Shown piece by piece: positions 23,170-36,640 of a stretch of DNA of 64,000 nucleotides. The notes under the pieces are model-generated. The model ran no database searches. It was not told where the DNA came from and saw only the letters and a program-made list of their open reading frames with translations. The number at the start of each line of letters is the position of its first letter. The stretch's first letter is position 1. Both the position numbers and the translations under genes were made by a program. The DNA is from Akebia trifoliata. Lineage: Eukaryota > Streptophyta > Magnoliopsida > Ranunculales > Lardizabalaceae. The DNA lies in NCBI GenBank assembly GCA_017979445.1, contig CM030715.1, forward strand, positions 33,601,756 to 33,665,755. Direction: 5' to 3'.

Positions 23170-26100
23170 TGAAATCGCCTCGACCCGTTTTCACTCAATA
23201 GTGGATATGGGTCCGATTCATTAAATGGGGGACTTTAAAATAAAGGAGTCGCCACCTAGTTTAGGTCTAGGAACCATAAATAACTCCAAATGGAAATGGG
23301 TCGATCCACGGATCAAAGGTATGGGTCAGGGGTCAGGTCACGGGTTTCGGAAGGTGTTAGGCACCGAACCCGCCCAATCAATATGATCGGTCTCTACTAC
23401 AATCCAAGATCACCCTATGGTCAACATACAGAGACTACGGTCAAGGTCACAGTCCAATCATCATCATCAATTCATGTTGGATTTTCCAACCAAATCCCAT
23501 GGCTAAAATTTATCCCAATTATCACACGATTCTTCTTTGAATTCCACAAAGTATGGGAAGGTTTGAAAAAGCCCTAATTAGCTCCATGACCTGAAATTAA
23601 TTAAGAAACTCCACCTGCAAATATTCCTCAAACTGTCCGAGATAGAAGATCATGAGAATATCCTAAATAGGAAGATTACAAATGGAAACATGTCAAACTG
23701 GGACTTAACATTTCTAAATTAGGAATGTAAAATTTCCTAAATTAAAGCTCATAAGATATATGCTGCGTTCCCAAATTAGAAATTTTAAAAAAGATACATT
23801 TCCTAAAATAGAATATTCTAAAAAATGTAAGTTTCTAAATTTGAAATTCCCATATTTCCATGAATATGAACTTTCTAAATACAAGGATGCAGGATTCTCT
23901 AAATTGGGAAATTGATAAAATATGAAATTTCTGAATTAGAAACCTATGAATATATTCTCCCAAAATAGGAAATTATGCAACCCCATATTAAAAAGTTTCT
24001 AAATATGAGTTTTCCAAGAATCCACAATAATCCCCAAAAAGGAGAATTATATAAACAATGCAGTCCCATATTAGAAAATCATGGATTCACCAAAAATCAC
24101 TAAATTGAAAATTTATCAAAATAGAGAATCTATGTTACCACACTTACTAAATTGGAGATCCACAATTACCAAAGCATACACAATCTAAAAATTCGTGAAA
24201 GATCATATTCGGCCAATTCTCAAAATAATAGATGAGCTTAAATATCATCACAAATCGTATGAATCTAACTCAAGCATAATGATCATGATATTTAAAGAAA
24301 AAGATCCCCTAATTCTACTAACATGCGAAACAACAATGAAAAATAAAAAAAAATAAAACACCTAGAAATCTGCATTAAAAAACTGAAGAACAAAATATTC
24401 TCCTAACCCTATCAAGGCTAAAAAAACAAAAAAATAAAAAAAAATATAGAATAAAAAGCATAAATAAAAAATTGCTATTAATCCTATCAATATACAAAAA
24501 AAATAAAAAATAGAAAAATGCATAGAAAATATATCCTAGTAATCCTATTGCTACGTAAAAATAAATAAAAATAAAAATAAAAATAAAAAATGCATAAAAA
24601 ATATTCTATTAATCCTATTACTATGTAAAAACAAGAAAAATACATACAAAGATTCGTAACAAAATTCTTCTAATCCTATCGACGTATGAAAGTAAACAAA
24701 AATAAATACATAAAAACAAACTTAACAAAAAATGACTTACCTATAGAATAAAATAATGCTGAGTCGATCCCTTCAAGTCTGATCCGAAGGCTTGCGAGTA
24801 TTCGCTGCTTTGAGTAGAGAGGAGGAGTGAATCGTTGTAGTAGTGCGCGGAAAGATCGGGCAGCAAGGAGGACGTTCTAGCTACGTTGTAGGCTTAACCG
24901 GGAGAGAAAAAAACGGCAAGGGGATGTTAAGATATGAACACAGTAGGGAGAGAATAGGTTTAATGGTTTAAACACATGGGAGACGGAGAGAGTAGGTTCA
25001 TTGTCTGAAAAACGTGGAGGAAAGATCAGGGAGGGGAGTCTGTTGGGGCGTTAATGATGAGGGCTGAGAGATGAGTTGTAATGAGGCTATGGAACATACA
25101 ATGGAGATGGAACAGCAAGGGGTAAGGTGTTCATTAGTGGGTTGAAAACGTGAGGGAGATGATGATATTGGCTGGGCAATAAAACCTGAGAGAAGAAGGC
25201 GTTGAAGAAGATGAAGGAGCTGGAAGAAGAAGGCTGAAAACGTGGGAGAACTTGGCTAAAAGAGAGAGAGAGCAAAGAGAGAGAGACTGAAGAGCAGAGG
25301 TGAAAGAGAGATGTTGAAGAAGAAGAGAAGAAGACGTGGAGAGAGGAGCAGATCTGTCCGTTCAGTCCAAGGACGTTGAGCAAGATGATCCTCGTTCAGC
25401 CTATGGACATTGAGCAGCCAAGAGGGAGAGGCGTTGAAGGAGATGATTGTCCGTTCAGCCTAAGGATGTTCCAAGAGAAGCCGATCCCTAGAGAGAAAAC
25501 GTTCTCTCTTTTATATAGAAAGCAACTTTCTATTTTTTGGTTTTTTTATTTCTTTCTAATTTTTCTTCTTTCTTTTTTCTATACGCATTCTTTTCTTTTG
25601 GAAAAATGATGGTGGGGTGATCCCCCGCTACTCGTAGCACGGTAACTTCAACTTGTGATTGGTCTACTCTCGTTTCGATGAAAAATTTTGTTTTAGGTTT
25701 TATTGATTTGAATTTAATTGGTTTAATTGTTTAACTTTTGATTTGATTTTAATTGTTTAATTTTGAATTGGATTTAGAATTTTTTTAATTTTAAGTTTTA
25801 ATTATTTAATTTCAAATTAGATGTTAATCGTTTAATTTTAAGTTTTAATTATTTAATTTTGAATTGGATGTTGAATTTTAATTGTTTAGCTTTGAATTGG
25901 ATTTTAATTGTTTAATTGTGAATTAGATTTAAAATTTTTTGTTTGAATTAAATTTTATTTGTTTAATTTTTAAGTTTTAATTATTTAATTTTGAATTAGA
26001 TGTTACTAGTTTTACTTTTTACGTTTTAATTATTTAATTTTTTTATTTGATTTTAATTTTTAAATTTTAATTGCTTAATTTTTTTATTTGATTTTAATTT

Positions 26101-26700
26101 TTAATTTTAAGTTTTAATTGTTTAATTTTTTATTTGATTTTCATTTTTATTATATTTTCCTAAAGATCGAGATTTCTAAGTTGAGTTTGGCGGTTGAGGG
26201 GGCATTTCGGTCTTTTTTACGATTTTTCTTAAAATTTTCTGTTTTTGTCGGTTTGGGTCCCATTAGACTTGAAATCCTATTCTAAGTACAATGGAGGTAC
26301 TTTCGGAGGTCCAAAATTTATGAGGGGTATTTTCGTCATTTTGTCAGATTTTTGCGGATTTTTACGAATTCTAGCGTGAGGTTTCTTTTAGTCCCAACGT
26401 GATTATTTCTATGTTTCAAAGTCGTATTTTCCTAACGTGACGAGATCTCTAGGTTATCGAACTGTGTTGTGAGCCTACGCGTACGTGCTTGCTAAATCGG
26501 GTGTGACGTATGGCGATCCTAAGCGTGCGTAAATTTCTATGTCGAGTCGTAACGAGTAGGGGAGATGAAAAGAGTGGAAACGGAGGGAATCAGGGACAGT
26601 ACTCACAAGCCTTCGAATTCTTTGCGATCATCATTAGGAATTCACGGTAACCGGATGACGAATTGTCGAATTAGGCAGATGCAAAAATGGGGTGTCTACA
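23170..26700. mobile_element. 3.5-kb TG...CA element, probable large solo LTR
   Basis: It starts TGAAATCGCCTCGACC and ends GGGGTGTCTACA. The complement of the right end (TGTAGACACCCCATTTTTG) is a typical start of long plant LTRs, and GGAGTCGCCACCTAG with GGTGTTAGGCACC near the left end are common in such LTRs. No reverse transcriptase, integrase or gag motif is visible in any frame, so a solo LTR or non-autonomous element is likely. ORFs at 23290-23577 and 25087-25383 lack known domains. Instead of a 5-bp duplication it is bordered by 460-bp direct repeats. Confidence 0.6.
25695..26150. repeat. Degenerate AT-rich minisatellite inside the 3.5-kb element
   Basis: A reiterated phrase of the type TTTAATTGTTTAATTTTGAA or TTTAAGTTTTAATTATTTAA, about 30 bp per unit, repeats over some 450 bp with many variants. 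Confidence 0.7.
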
Positions 26701-29198
26701 GAAGATGCGTATGCTTCATTACGATAAGCATGTGATGATAAACCTAGTCCAGTTATTCTTCTGAATGTCTAGAAGGTTAATATTGTTGATTCGTGATAAT
26801 TTGACCATCTCATGTGACAAACTCAATCAATTACCCTGACATGGCAAGTTCGAGGAACCGTTGATCTGCACTCCTCGAGATACATAGCTGAACATTCCCA
26901 TAAATAATGTATCTCGTGGGAACAATGTATCCCGAGGAGCACATATCTATGATTTCCAAACTTGTCACGTCAAGCAGTTGATTGAGTTTGCCACGTGAGG
27001 TAGTGAGATTATCACGACTCTAATTATGTTTGATCAGGTCTTGATGAAGATGTATATATGCACTGAGTCGTGATAATCTCACTACCCCATGCATATTCAA
27101 TGGACTACTTGATGTGACAAATTCAAGAAAAATAGATATGTTCTCTTAGGGATACACGATTCCCTTGAGATACACTTTTTTATGGAGAAGTGCAATCATG
27201 TAACCCGAGGGGAGAAGATCTACTGTTCTTAAACTTGTGGGTAGTCGATTGAGTTTGCCAGGTGGGATAGTTAGATTAGCATGGTTCATATGCACTGCTC
27301 TATTGTGAAACGATTCCTTAAGTACATAATTGAGTGCCTCATTGATATTCCACACGTCATTGTCTCATTGATTGTTGGACCTTAGGAAAAATCCCCCACT
27401 AGAATGCATGCAAGACGTCATGCCCTACGTGGCTACGACCATTCGAGAAGAATGTCTAGCCGTCAATATTTCCCGGGCACGTTACGATTACAATTCGAAA
27501 ATTCAGCAATTTATTATAGCCCTTTGCATTTTAAAAAACTATTCAGACCTCCTTTTTACTGTTTGGTTAACGTTATTAGTCCTTTGAAAACTTTAGCCTT
27601 ACCCCCATTGAACAATAATTAATCCTTGATTGACATTATTAGGCCTGGTCCCAGAAAATGTTGTTAATTACATCTTCCAGTTTGCACTATCTCAAGCCAT
27701 AATCTTTTATTAATTTGGAAAATAATTGAGTCATGATGAAGTGAAATTGAAATAGGCATCGTTTCACACATTGCTAACATGGATGTGTGTACAGAACCAT
27801 AGATACTTTTAATCGAGGTAATATACTTCCCAATTTTTTTGACCAAAGTTTCAATTTTATATGTAAAGAAGTGGATTGTTGGAAGTTTCAAAATTTGAAG
27901 GAACTCTCTTTGATGCAAGACACGTGGTGTTTTCAATTTATTTCATAACCCTCTATTTACACCAAAATTTAAAATACCTCCTTTGAAATGCCACGTACAA
28001 TTCAATGAAAGTTCCTTCAAAATTTTGAAATGGGTTGCCCGCTTCAAAGTTTTTTTCAATTGGAAGAGGAAATTCAAAGCTGAAATTACTAATCAAGTCA
28101 AATGGGTCTTATAAATTTCAAAAGGTATACGAAGTCTTTGTAGTTAACATATTTCTCAGTGTGTAACATTAAAAAAATACTTTTCTTTTACGTGAGGCGA
28201 TGAGCCTGTTTTGCATCCTATAAAATGAAAAGCCAACGAGATCTTCTTGGCACTGTAGTTAGAGTGGGCCCAATGGATTTATATTTTGGTCCATAATCTT
28301 GTCTTGGGTTCTGGATTGTAATGTACTTTTTCATTCATCTTGATTTATCCTTTGAATCTCGTGACTTTGATCTATCACAAGTAAATAACTTAAATTAGGC
28401 CAAAAAATTATAATTTATTCGAAAATAATAATAAACATAGACTATCAATGAATTATGTCTATTTAAAAATTTTAGTATATTATTGAATTTTAAAGTCTTT
28501 GTAAATAAGGCTCTAGAAACAACTTTCTAGGCCCTGATCAAAATCCTTCTTTTTTCGTACCTTTACTTAATCCAAGAATGTTATTGACTGTAATTTATCA
28601 AATCCAATTAAAAAAACCAATGGATATATATATTCCAATAATTAGCCATTTCCTTGATCTAGATTCTCTATTTCCAATTAAAATTGTTATTGTAAAAAAA
28701 AATCCCGGAAAGAGTGGCCATGAAATTACTTCAAATTAACATTATATATACTTTGTTTTTATTGAAGTATACGATATGAGAAAAATTAAAGTATAATTCA
28801 GGATTGTTTTTTGAAATTTTGGAAAAGCTAACAATGTGAAAATACAAATTTCATGATATTAAATTTTATAGTAAAATTTACACAAAGATAAGACTTCACT
28901 TTTTTCAACTATCTATCAGTAAAATAATATATATTATGAATCATATCTAATTGTAACTATTGTAATACATATAATACTTGAACATAAATATTTATTATAA
29001 ATATTGTCATGCACTCATGGGAAGTTATTGAAGCAAATGAGAATCACAGACTACATCTAAATTCAACTATTATCTTAGAATTTTAGAAATATCTCAACTA
29101 CTTTTTAAAGGAAATAGTTCTAGAACAAATGAAAAACTTCAAAACTCCATTATAAGAAAGACTTAAGGGATTAATCTATACGAAATGTATACAAATTA
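26701..29198. repeat. Downstream module D2, right part
   Basis: Begins with the second copy of the 460-bp repeat, then continues the module colinear with 9.06-10.8 and 44.9-46.5 kb and ends with the common short spacer (28.9-29.2 kb). ORFs at 27372-27622 correspond to the non-coding block shared with the upstream modules. Confidence 0.7.
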
Positions 29199-29566
29199 GG
29201 GAAATGTTCAGCACCAAACATTTTGGCAAAACATTTTTCAAAACATGGGTTAGAAGTTTTGGAATGGGCTGATTTTTGGTGATGATGATCTCTTTGGTGT
29301 ACAGATCATCATCACCAAAAATCAGCCCATTCCAAAGCTTCTAACCCTATCAAAAATGGTTTACAAAAAATGGACGATCCACGATTTTTCAACTTGTAAA
29401 CATGAGGCTAGAAGTTTTGGAATGGGCTGATTTTTGGTGAGGATGATCTCCTCACCGTAGAGATCATCCTCACAAAAAATCAGCCCATTCCAAAACTTCT
29501 AACCCATGAAGGACAAAAATGGTTGGCTAAAATGTTGGCCAAAATGTTTGGTGCTGAACGAGACCC
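29199..29566. mobile_element. Mutator-like MITE in the spacer before U3
   Basis: A 368-bp element with ends GGGAAATGTTCAGCACC and GGTGCTGAACGAGACCC, and two inner palindromes. A perfect 9-bp duplication TACAAATTA flanks it (29190-29198 and 29567-29575). The equivalent sequence near 47.65 kb is the empty site (GTATACAAATTATG). The ORF at 29506-29733 crosses its edge and is not a gene. Confidence 0.88.
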
Positions 29567-30441
29567 TACAAATTATATTTTTTATCATAGACAAGTGTGT
29601 TTTCTTAATCCTTTCCATCCTGGTTGTAATTTGTTTCTTGTCTAAATTATTAATCTTTTTGCCCCCAAAAGGTTTAAGTGTCTTAATTCATCCTAGCATC
29701 ATGTACCTTACATACTCCTTTGATAATATATAAGATGTGTTGGAGCCTTGAGAAATGGAAGAAGAGATTTTCAAATCTAATACCAATTGAAAGATGATTA
29801 AAACCAAGCCAAATTTTATTGTTTTGATCGGTAGAGAAGGCTCATTAAGTCAAACTAACTCCTAGAGAGGATTGAGAAAGAATCGCAGAATGGATTGAAA
29901 GAATCAAATATGTATTTATATAATTAAGGCAAAGAGTACAATGCCTACCTATGCACGAAAGGTTATGAATTTAATGTGTTCGAGGTATGAAACATTAGTA
30001 GAGACTTCTATTTATGTCAAAAGGTCGATAATCTTGATTTAAAATATAGTTCAAAACTAAAGTATTTAGAAAGGAGCTGACATATCCCATCGAATATGAG
30101 AGCTACAAAGACAACCAATTGATAAATATTTTGACCAATAATATTCCTCAACCTTGTCATAGTGATAAAATTCACATCCCCAACTAGATGCCTTTGAACC
30201 ATTTAGGTATTGCATTTTTAAGGAAACAGCATGAACTCATTTTTAATTTAAACTCAAACCACGAAAGACAGTCTAACTTAAAAGATGTTCAATAAAAAAA
30301 AGGGGGGGAATTATACAAAAATGCTTATTAAATGTAGAAATCATTGCATTTTGAAAACATATCTTTATTTTATTTTGTTTTTGCTGAATAAAAAAGATCT
30401 TTATGTAGAGGATCAATATAGTTATTAGTCATCGAGTTCAA

Positions 30442-30461
30442 CCCCCCCCCCCCCCCCCCCC
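30442..30461. repeat. Poly-C run
   Basis: Twenty consecutive C residues, rare in this AT-rich sequence. The following 100 bp (from about 30466) re-copies sequence from about 30296 onward, so the run sits at a local duplication junction. Confidence 0.9.
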
Positions 30462-31466
30462 ATTTAAAAAAGGGGGGAATTATACAAAATGCTTATATAA
30501 TGTCGGAATCATTGCATTTTGAAAATACATCTTTATTTTATTTTATGTATGCTGAATAAGAAAGATCTTTACGTAGAGGATTGATATAATTATTGGTCAA
30601 AAACAAAAGATGTCACTGAAAGTCACTGAAAGATGTCACTTCTACTTTTATTGGTTTTGTTGGAGTGTTAGAAAGTCACTGAAAGATGTCACTTCTACTT
30701 ATAACACAAGGTTGAAAACAAAAGTAGGAGTCATTGCATTTTGAAAACATACTTTTTGACAGAAGGTCGAATATGCAAGACGTCACAGCCTATGCCATTC
30801 GAAAGCAATCAATATTTCGTGGGCACAAACGTTTGTATTGCCCTTGGCAACTGGAGCAATTTATTAGGCCCTTTGCATTTATAAAACTATTTATGCCATT
30901 AACCTAATCCCATTGATAAATAAATAATCCTGGATTAACATTATATTGTGCCTGGTCTAGGAAAATCTTGTTTAAGACTGCGTTGCACCAATTTTTTAAC
31001 AAATCGGGTGAAGTTTCACTTTCAATTTCTATTATTTCAAGCCGTGACCTTTTGTTTACAAGGGAAAAAGTGCAAAACTTTAAATTTATATATTTATATA
31101 TATATAACAAACCACAAAAAGTTGATGTTGGATTAAGGGAAGAGTCGTGATTTTCTAACTTTCCCTCTAACAAATTCCCATCAAATCTCTCCACATGATT
31201 TTGCATAGGATCATAAATTTTTTTCAGGATCCACAATTGTACATCTCCATATTCTAAGGAAAAAAAATTATGGTTCTAACACTTCGTGAGGATAATTTAT
31301 TAGAGGGGGAGTCAATATATCATTATTCTAAACAAAATTCACACCCCAATATTATTGATCAAGCCAACTGTGTCTTATAAATTTATAAAAGAAATCTTGG
31401 TAATTAACATATTTTCCAGGGATTAGCAATTAAAAATCCCTTTGGGGCTACGACTGCGCTTCGGCA

Positions 31467-31552
31467 TATAAAAGGGGAAGCCATGATCCTTAACGAAGTA
31501 TCTGCTCTGCTCCTCTCTCTCTCTCTCTGCATCTAACTCACTTCCATATAAA
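31467..31552 (+). promoter_or_regulatory. Core promoter and leader of SDR copy 3
   Basis: TATAAAA at 31467-31473 and an 18-nt CT tract (31512-31529) precede the ATG. Confidence 0.55.
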
Positions 31553-34500
31553 ATGGCAGAAACGATTTCCTCTTCTACAACTAAAAGGTTGTAGTTTTAT
31601 TTTTATTTTTTATGATTTATTTGTTAGACTCACAAAAACTTATTGACATATAATGTTGTATTCAGGGTTGCTGTTGTTACAGGGGCCAATAAAGGAATTG
31701 GAGTGGAGATATGTAAACAGTTAGCTCAGAATGGAGTTTTTGTAGTATTAACAGCTAGGAATGAGAAAAGAGGTGTTGAAGCTGTTGAAAATCTCAAAAA
31801 ATCTGGACTATCTGATGTTGTTTTTCATCAACTTGATGTGATGGACCCATCAACTATTGCTTCCTTGGCAGAATTCATCCATACCCAATTCGGGAAACTT
31901 GATATCTTGGTAAGATTCAAGACCAATGTTTTCAAATGTTTCCATTTTATTTTTTTCTTAATTCTTTATCAACATCATCAAGCCTTATCCCAAAGATTTG
32001 AGATCAGCCTAGTGAATCCTATTCTGCCATTCAATTCTGTCTGGAATCACATATTCTAATATTATTGAAAATGTGTTCATGTCCGCTTTCAATATTTCAA
32101 TATACGTTATTTTAGATCTTTGTATTGCTTTTTATAGAACCTTCATTTTATATAATCCTTTAATTGGGATATGATCAGTCTTTGTTGGACATGCCCATCA
32201 TTTATTTTTTGTTTCAGATGTTTAAAAAATTCATTACCTATGACCCTTTTTACATAATCTATACTTCGGATTTTAAAATCCATTAGAAGATAATTAGGAG
32301 AGAGGTCAAGGTGATGGTGACCAGCATGTTCGACATGTTGGAGAATTGTCATGAATTCAATTCGGATTCTTGATGATCTGTTAACGACCCGTATGACCTG
32401 TTTGGTTTGGGTTTTGATTTGACTCGTTTTATCCTCTTTGTAACCCTGAGTATATAAAGGGTATTTTTAGGGTTCATTCTTTGTGTGTAAGAAAGAGAGC
32501 TGTTAGAGAGAGTTAAGAATAGGTGTAACAAGAGACTAGGGTTTTTTGATGAACTTTGTAGAAATCTTGTTGTAGATAGTGGATTGATCATTGTTGTCCG
32601 TGGACGTAGGCATCTTGCCAAACCATGTAAATCGTGTCTCATGTTTCTATTTTCTTTATTTCTTTTTTGCTTTTAATCTCTTGCTCATAATTCATTTTAT
32701 TTATTGCACACTTTCGCACAGCACCAGATTTGTCATTCGAGTACCCATTCGTATAGCTATCGTCCTAGTGTAAGTGGAAGTTGGGCGATTATCCACGTGT
32801 ACATACTATCAAATAGTTCTTAAGAAAGGCCTCATCCACCTGTATAATCTTCATTTTTTTAATGTATTCATAATGAGTAAATCAAATTGCTTCGCTGAAT
32901 TTTTTTCTTCTTTTATTACAAATTTTTGTGCTAGTTGTGAAATGGTTTTAATGTATAGGTAAAAAACTGAAACTCAATGCAGGTTAACAATGCAGGAATT
33001 ACTGGAACCATAATAAATGGTGACATTACACCGGGCCAAAGCAGCGAGGATGCTTTGGTAAGTTTATGAGAATTTGGTTTGTTAAAAAATTTCATAATTT
33101 TAACTAGACATATTTAAGAAAAAGTGCTCAACTTTTTACGACTCCTGTTCACTGATCATTTTAATTATCAAAACATGAACAATAACGATAATGAATTGAG
33201 AGGTTTTTAAAGGGACTATTTTAGAGATTTAAAGTGACAATTTCACTTTAGACCTGTGAATTGTCACGTTAAACCTAGGAAATAGTCACTTCGTTTTAAA
33301 GTGTTTTTAACGAAAATGTGATTGTTCACTGTTATCTAAATTTACGCATGCAAGTATACGTATCGAAACAAGTAATAAAGTGATAAGAAAGTATCGTTCC
33401 CACGGAGACTAAATAGCAATCTATTGCTAATTACCAATTTATCTCAATCTAATTTTATCCAAACAAGAGTAAAAAATAAGATTTAAAACTAAACAAGAAA
33501 ATAACACAGATAATAAATTTGAAGTTTAAAATCAATGAGTGATGAAATCTAGATTTATAATTTCCCCCAAACAATCCACTTGATTAAATTCTCATTCCCT
33601 CTATGATAAATTAATCCACTATGATTATCATCCAAGAACACTAAATTCTCTACAAGCCTCTTCCGATGGTTATGTAAAAATACCATTTTAGACTAACTCC
33701 CTATATGCGTATGAGAATTAAATCAAGAAGAATTCATTAAGAATAAGTTCTCATAAGGAATGCACATACAACTTGAGTATATTCCTATATCAAATTAGCA
33801 TATGTTAATCTATCTATGTCATGAACATAAAATAATTCTGTCGATATTATTAAGGTTCACCAAATCAATTCAATCAATGATCAGTTAATCAAATCGCATT
33901 AAACATTGATTAGAATAAACAATCACATGTGGGATCATAAAAGAAAGAAAGAAAACTAATCAAATATCATGAATAGGTTCCATTATAATCCTAGAATAGA
34001 AATTAATTCTTCATTGAAAAGAAAACAAAATCACAAAAGTATTCAGCCATTCTTAAAGATTACAAATATCTAAAGAAGAGATAAAGTTCAGAAAGATAAA
34101 ACTCAAAAGTCGAATCTCCATCTCTCGTCCTCTTTCTCGATCTTGTACCTCCAAGAAAAACCCCAACACTTCTGTCCTGGAATAAGGGTTAAACTTTCCT
34201 ATTTATAAGTATGGAGTCATTAGGGTTTAATAGTCCCAAAATCCGTCTCTAATTCGATTACCAAAAATTAACGTGTAAAGTGGGAAACGTGAGCAAGCCA
34301 TGGCCTCAAAACATATCATGTTGCTGCTTATATTTTCATATTTCTGTTGTGCAATTCTTGAATTCTCGCCATGGTCTCGTTTTCTATCAACTTGCAGCTT
34401 GAAGACTTTTTTTTTAGCTTGTGTGCTTAGCTTCCTTCTTCCAAGAGAGAGCTAAGTTGGATCCAGAATTTCTCCTAAACATATGCAAACATCCCAACGT

Positions 34501-35796
34501 TCCATATTGTTCCTAAACTGCAAAATGAGCATAAAAATCAAATAAAAACATAGAATCACCTAAAAAATATAAAATAAACTAAACTTAACTAAAAACAATT
34601 AAAAGGCTCTAAAATTAACAAAATATTATATCTAAAAGTGGTTAATTCATAGGTATAAAACCTACTCATCATTCACATTTTGATAATTAAAATGAATAGT
34701 GAGCGGGAATTGTAAATAACTCATTTTCAGCTCATGAAATAGTAATTCACCCTTTTAACGATAGGAAGTGCTGAACTATTCTGCATGAATGCAGCGCAAA
34801 GTGACGGAAGCAATGAAACCGACATACGAATTAGCAGAAGAACGTCTGAAAACAAACTACTATGGCACCAAAGAAGTGACTGAAGCACTTCTTCCCTATC
34901 TTAAGCTTTCCAAATCACCAAGAATTGTTAATGTTTCATCCACAATTGGCAAACTAGAGGTACAAAAACTCCTTTATAATGACATATTGGATGAACGTTA
35001 ATTGTCCACTAATCCTATTCATAGAACAATAATTTAGAGGGGAGATTGGTCTCTATTCTAATCATAGTGACAAAATTCTGCAACTTTTTTTCTTAAAAAC
35101 CATTGAGTTTTTGAAAAAATATTTGATTTATAAATAATAATAAAAACACAATTAATCATGATTTAATTGATGATGTTTGAAAAATTCACAAATTATTCTA
35201 TTTTTAACATTTTTTGAATTATCATCTTATTGATATATGAAATAAATTCACCATTAATCCGACATTTTTTGAAGCCATCTTTTAGTTCCAAAAAATTAGA
35301 ATAATCACTTGATCCACAAAGCACTTTTTGTGTTGGAAAAATGCAAAATTAATTGGGTAAAAGGGTAATTTTCTTATTTTATTCCTCATTTAAATTCTTC
35401 AACTTGTGTTCCAGTATGTCCCTAATGAAAGAGCTAAGATGATGCTAAATGATGTTGATGGTCTCACTGAGGAGAAAGTTGAGGGAGTGTTGAATGAGTT
35501 TCTAAAGGATTACAAGGATGGTTTGTTAGAAAGCAAAGGCTGGTCTACTACACTCCCTGTTGGCTACATGGTCTCTAAAGCAGGCTATGAATGCCTACAC
35601 AAGGATTCTTGCAAAAAAGTTCCCTACTTTCATGATAAATTCTGTTTGTCCTGGTTTTGTGAAAACAGATTTGAATTTCAATCTTGGGTCATTGTCCCTT
35701 GAAGAAGGCGCCGAAACTCCAGTGTGGTTAGCTTTGTTACCTGATGGCGGATCTTCTGGCCTCTTCTTTTCTCAAAAGGAAGTAATGTCGGTCTGA
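31553..35796 (+). pseudogene. SDR copy 3 (type B) with one-base frameshift in exon 5
   Basis: Exons 31553-31587, 31666-31909, 32983-33057, 34795-34959 and 35415-35796 keep all splice sites. Exon 5 is 382 nt rather than 381: an extra G near 35583 (GCAGGCTATG where the others have GCAGCTATG) shifts the frame just after the catalytic YMVSK. As written, translation ends at 35702 after about 268 residues, with the last 40 out of frame. The in-frame remainder resumes only if the extra base is ignored (ORF to 35796). Cofactor loop, NNAG, Asn139, Ser and Tyr224/Lys228 are intact, but the C-terminal part with CPGFVKTD is lost. Everything else looks well preserved, so this is either a very young pseudogene or a sequencing error. 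Intron 3 is enlarged by a 1.34-kb solo LTR. Confidence 0.8.
33330..34671. mobile_element. Solo LTR inside intron 3 of SDR copy 3
   Basis: A 1342-bp TG...CA segment (starts TGTTATCTAAATTTACG, ends CCTACTCATCA) is flanked by the 5-bp duplication TTCAC (33325-33329 and 34672-34676). It interrupts the foldback MITE that the other type B copies carry intact in the same intron. It contains the phrase TATCGTTCCCACGGAGACT. No coding domain is visible. Confidence 0.82.
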
Positions 35797-36640
35797 TCAA
35801 AAAAAAAATTAGAAGAAACATATTAGAAGAGACTTATAAAGGTGGAACTATTCTATTGTGGATGTTCTACACATATTATTAGAAGAGAATAAATGTAGAA
35901 CTATTCTATTGTGGATGCATGTTCTACACTTAGGTAGCTCTTTTGCATGAATGTACTTGTATTACATTGTTATAAAATAAAATAAAAACTGAGCGTTTGA
36001 AAATAAAATGAAAGAGAATTAATAAGGACTACAAGTGACATGAACTCTTAATTAATCCAATTGAGTTTACCTTGTATTTTCTTCCGATCAGGGGCAGAGC
36101 TACACAGGGGCGAGTGGGGGTTATAGCCCCCACCGGACTTCAGAAAAAAGAAAAAAAAAAGGTCTATAGAGGCGGATATATCTGCCGCTATAGAATATGG
36201 TATCCCTCGCTACATGTTTGAAAGTTTGTCGTGGTCGTTATTTTCACACTTTTCATAAATTGAAATGCATCAAACCATATCGTTAAAATACCAGAATATA
36301 CACAAAGATTAGACTTCACTTTTTTCAACTATCTATTAGTAAAATAAAATTTATTATGAATCATATCTAATTATAACTATTGTAATATATATAATACTTG
36401 TATATATGAACATGTAAATATTGTCATGCACTCATGGGAAGTTATTGAAGCAACTGAGAATCACAGACTACATCTAAATTCAACTAATATCTTAGAATTT
36501 TAGAAATATCTCAACCACTTTTTTAAGGAAATATAGTTCTAGAAGGTATGAAAAACTTCAAAACTCCATTATAAGAAAGACTTAAGAGATTATGAGATGT
36601 GTTGGAGCCTTGAGAAATAGGAATAAATTTAGACAATTCA
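35797..36640. repeat. Short spacer between copies 3 and 4
   Basis: Colinear with 51.80-52.79 kb after copy 5. It contains an old repeat fragment (GGGGCGAGTGGGGGTTATAG ... CGCTACATG) and the common spacer end. No gene is seen. Confidence 0.7.

Larger units (their letters stand above)
29567..31552 (+). repeat. Spacer end and upstream module U3 of copy 3
   Basis: Same module as before the other genes, with local rearrangement at 30.44-30.78 kb: a 20-C run, then a partial repeat of the preceding 100 bp and a triplicated phrase around AGTCACTGAAAGATGTCACT. Several short ORFs near 30.9-31.2 kb are on both strands and not coding. Confidence 0.65.

Noticed and set aside
25087..25383. Ser-rich ORF inside the 3.5-kb element
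   Set aside because: It arises from a GA-rich stretch read on the minus strand; no domain and no reverse transcriptase or gag motif.
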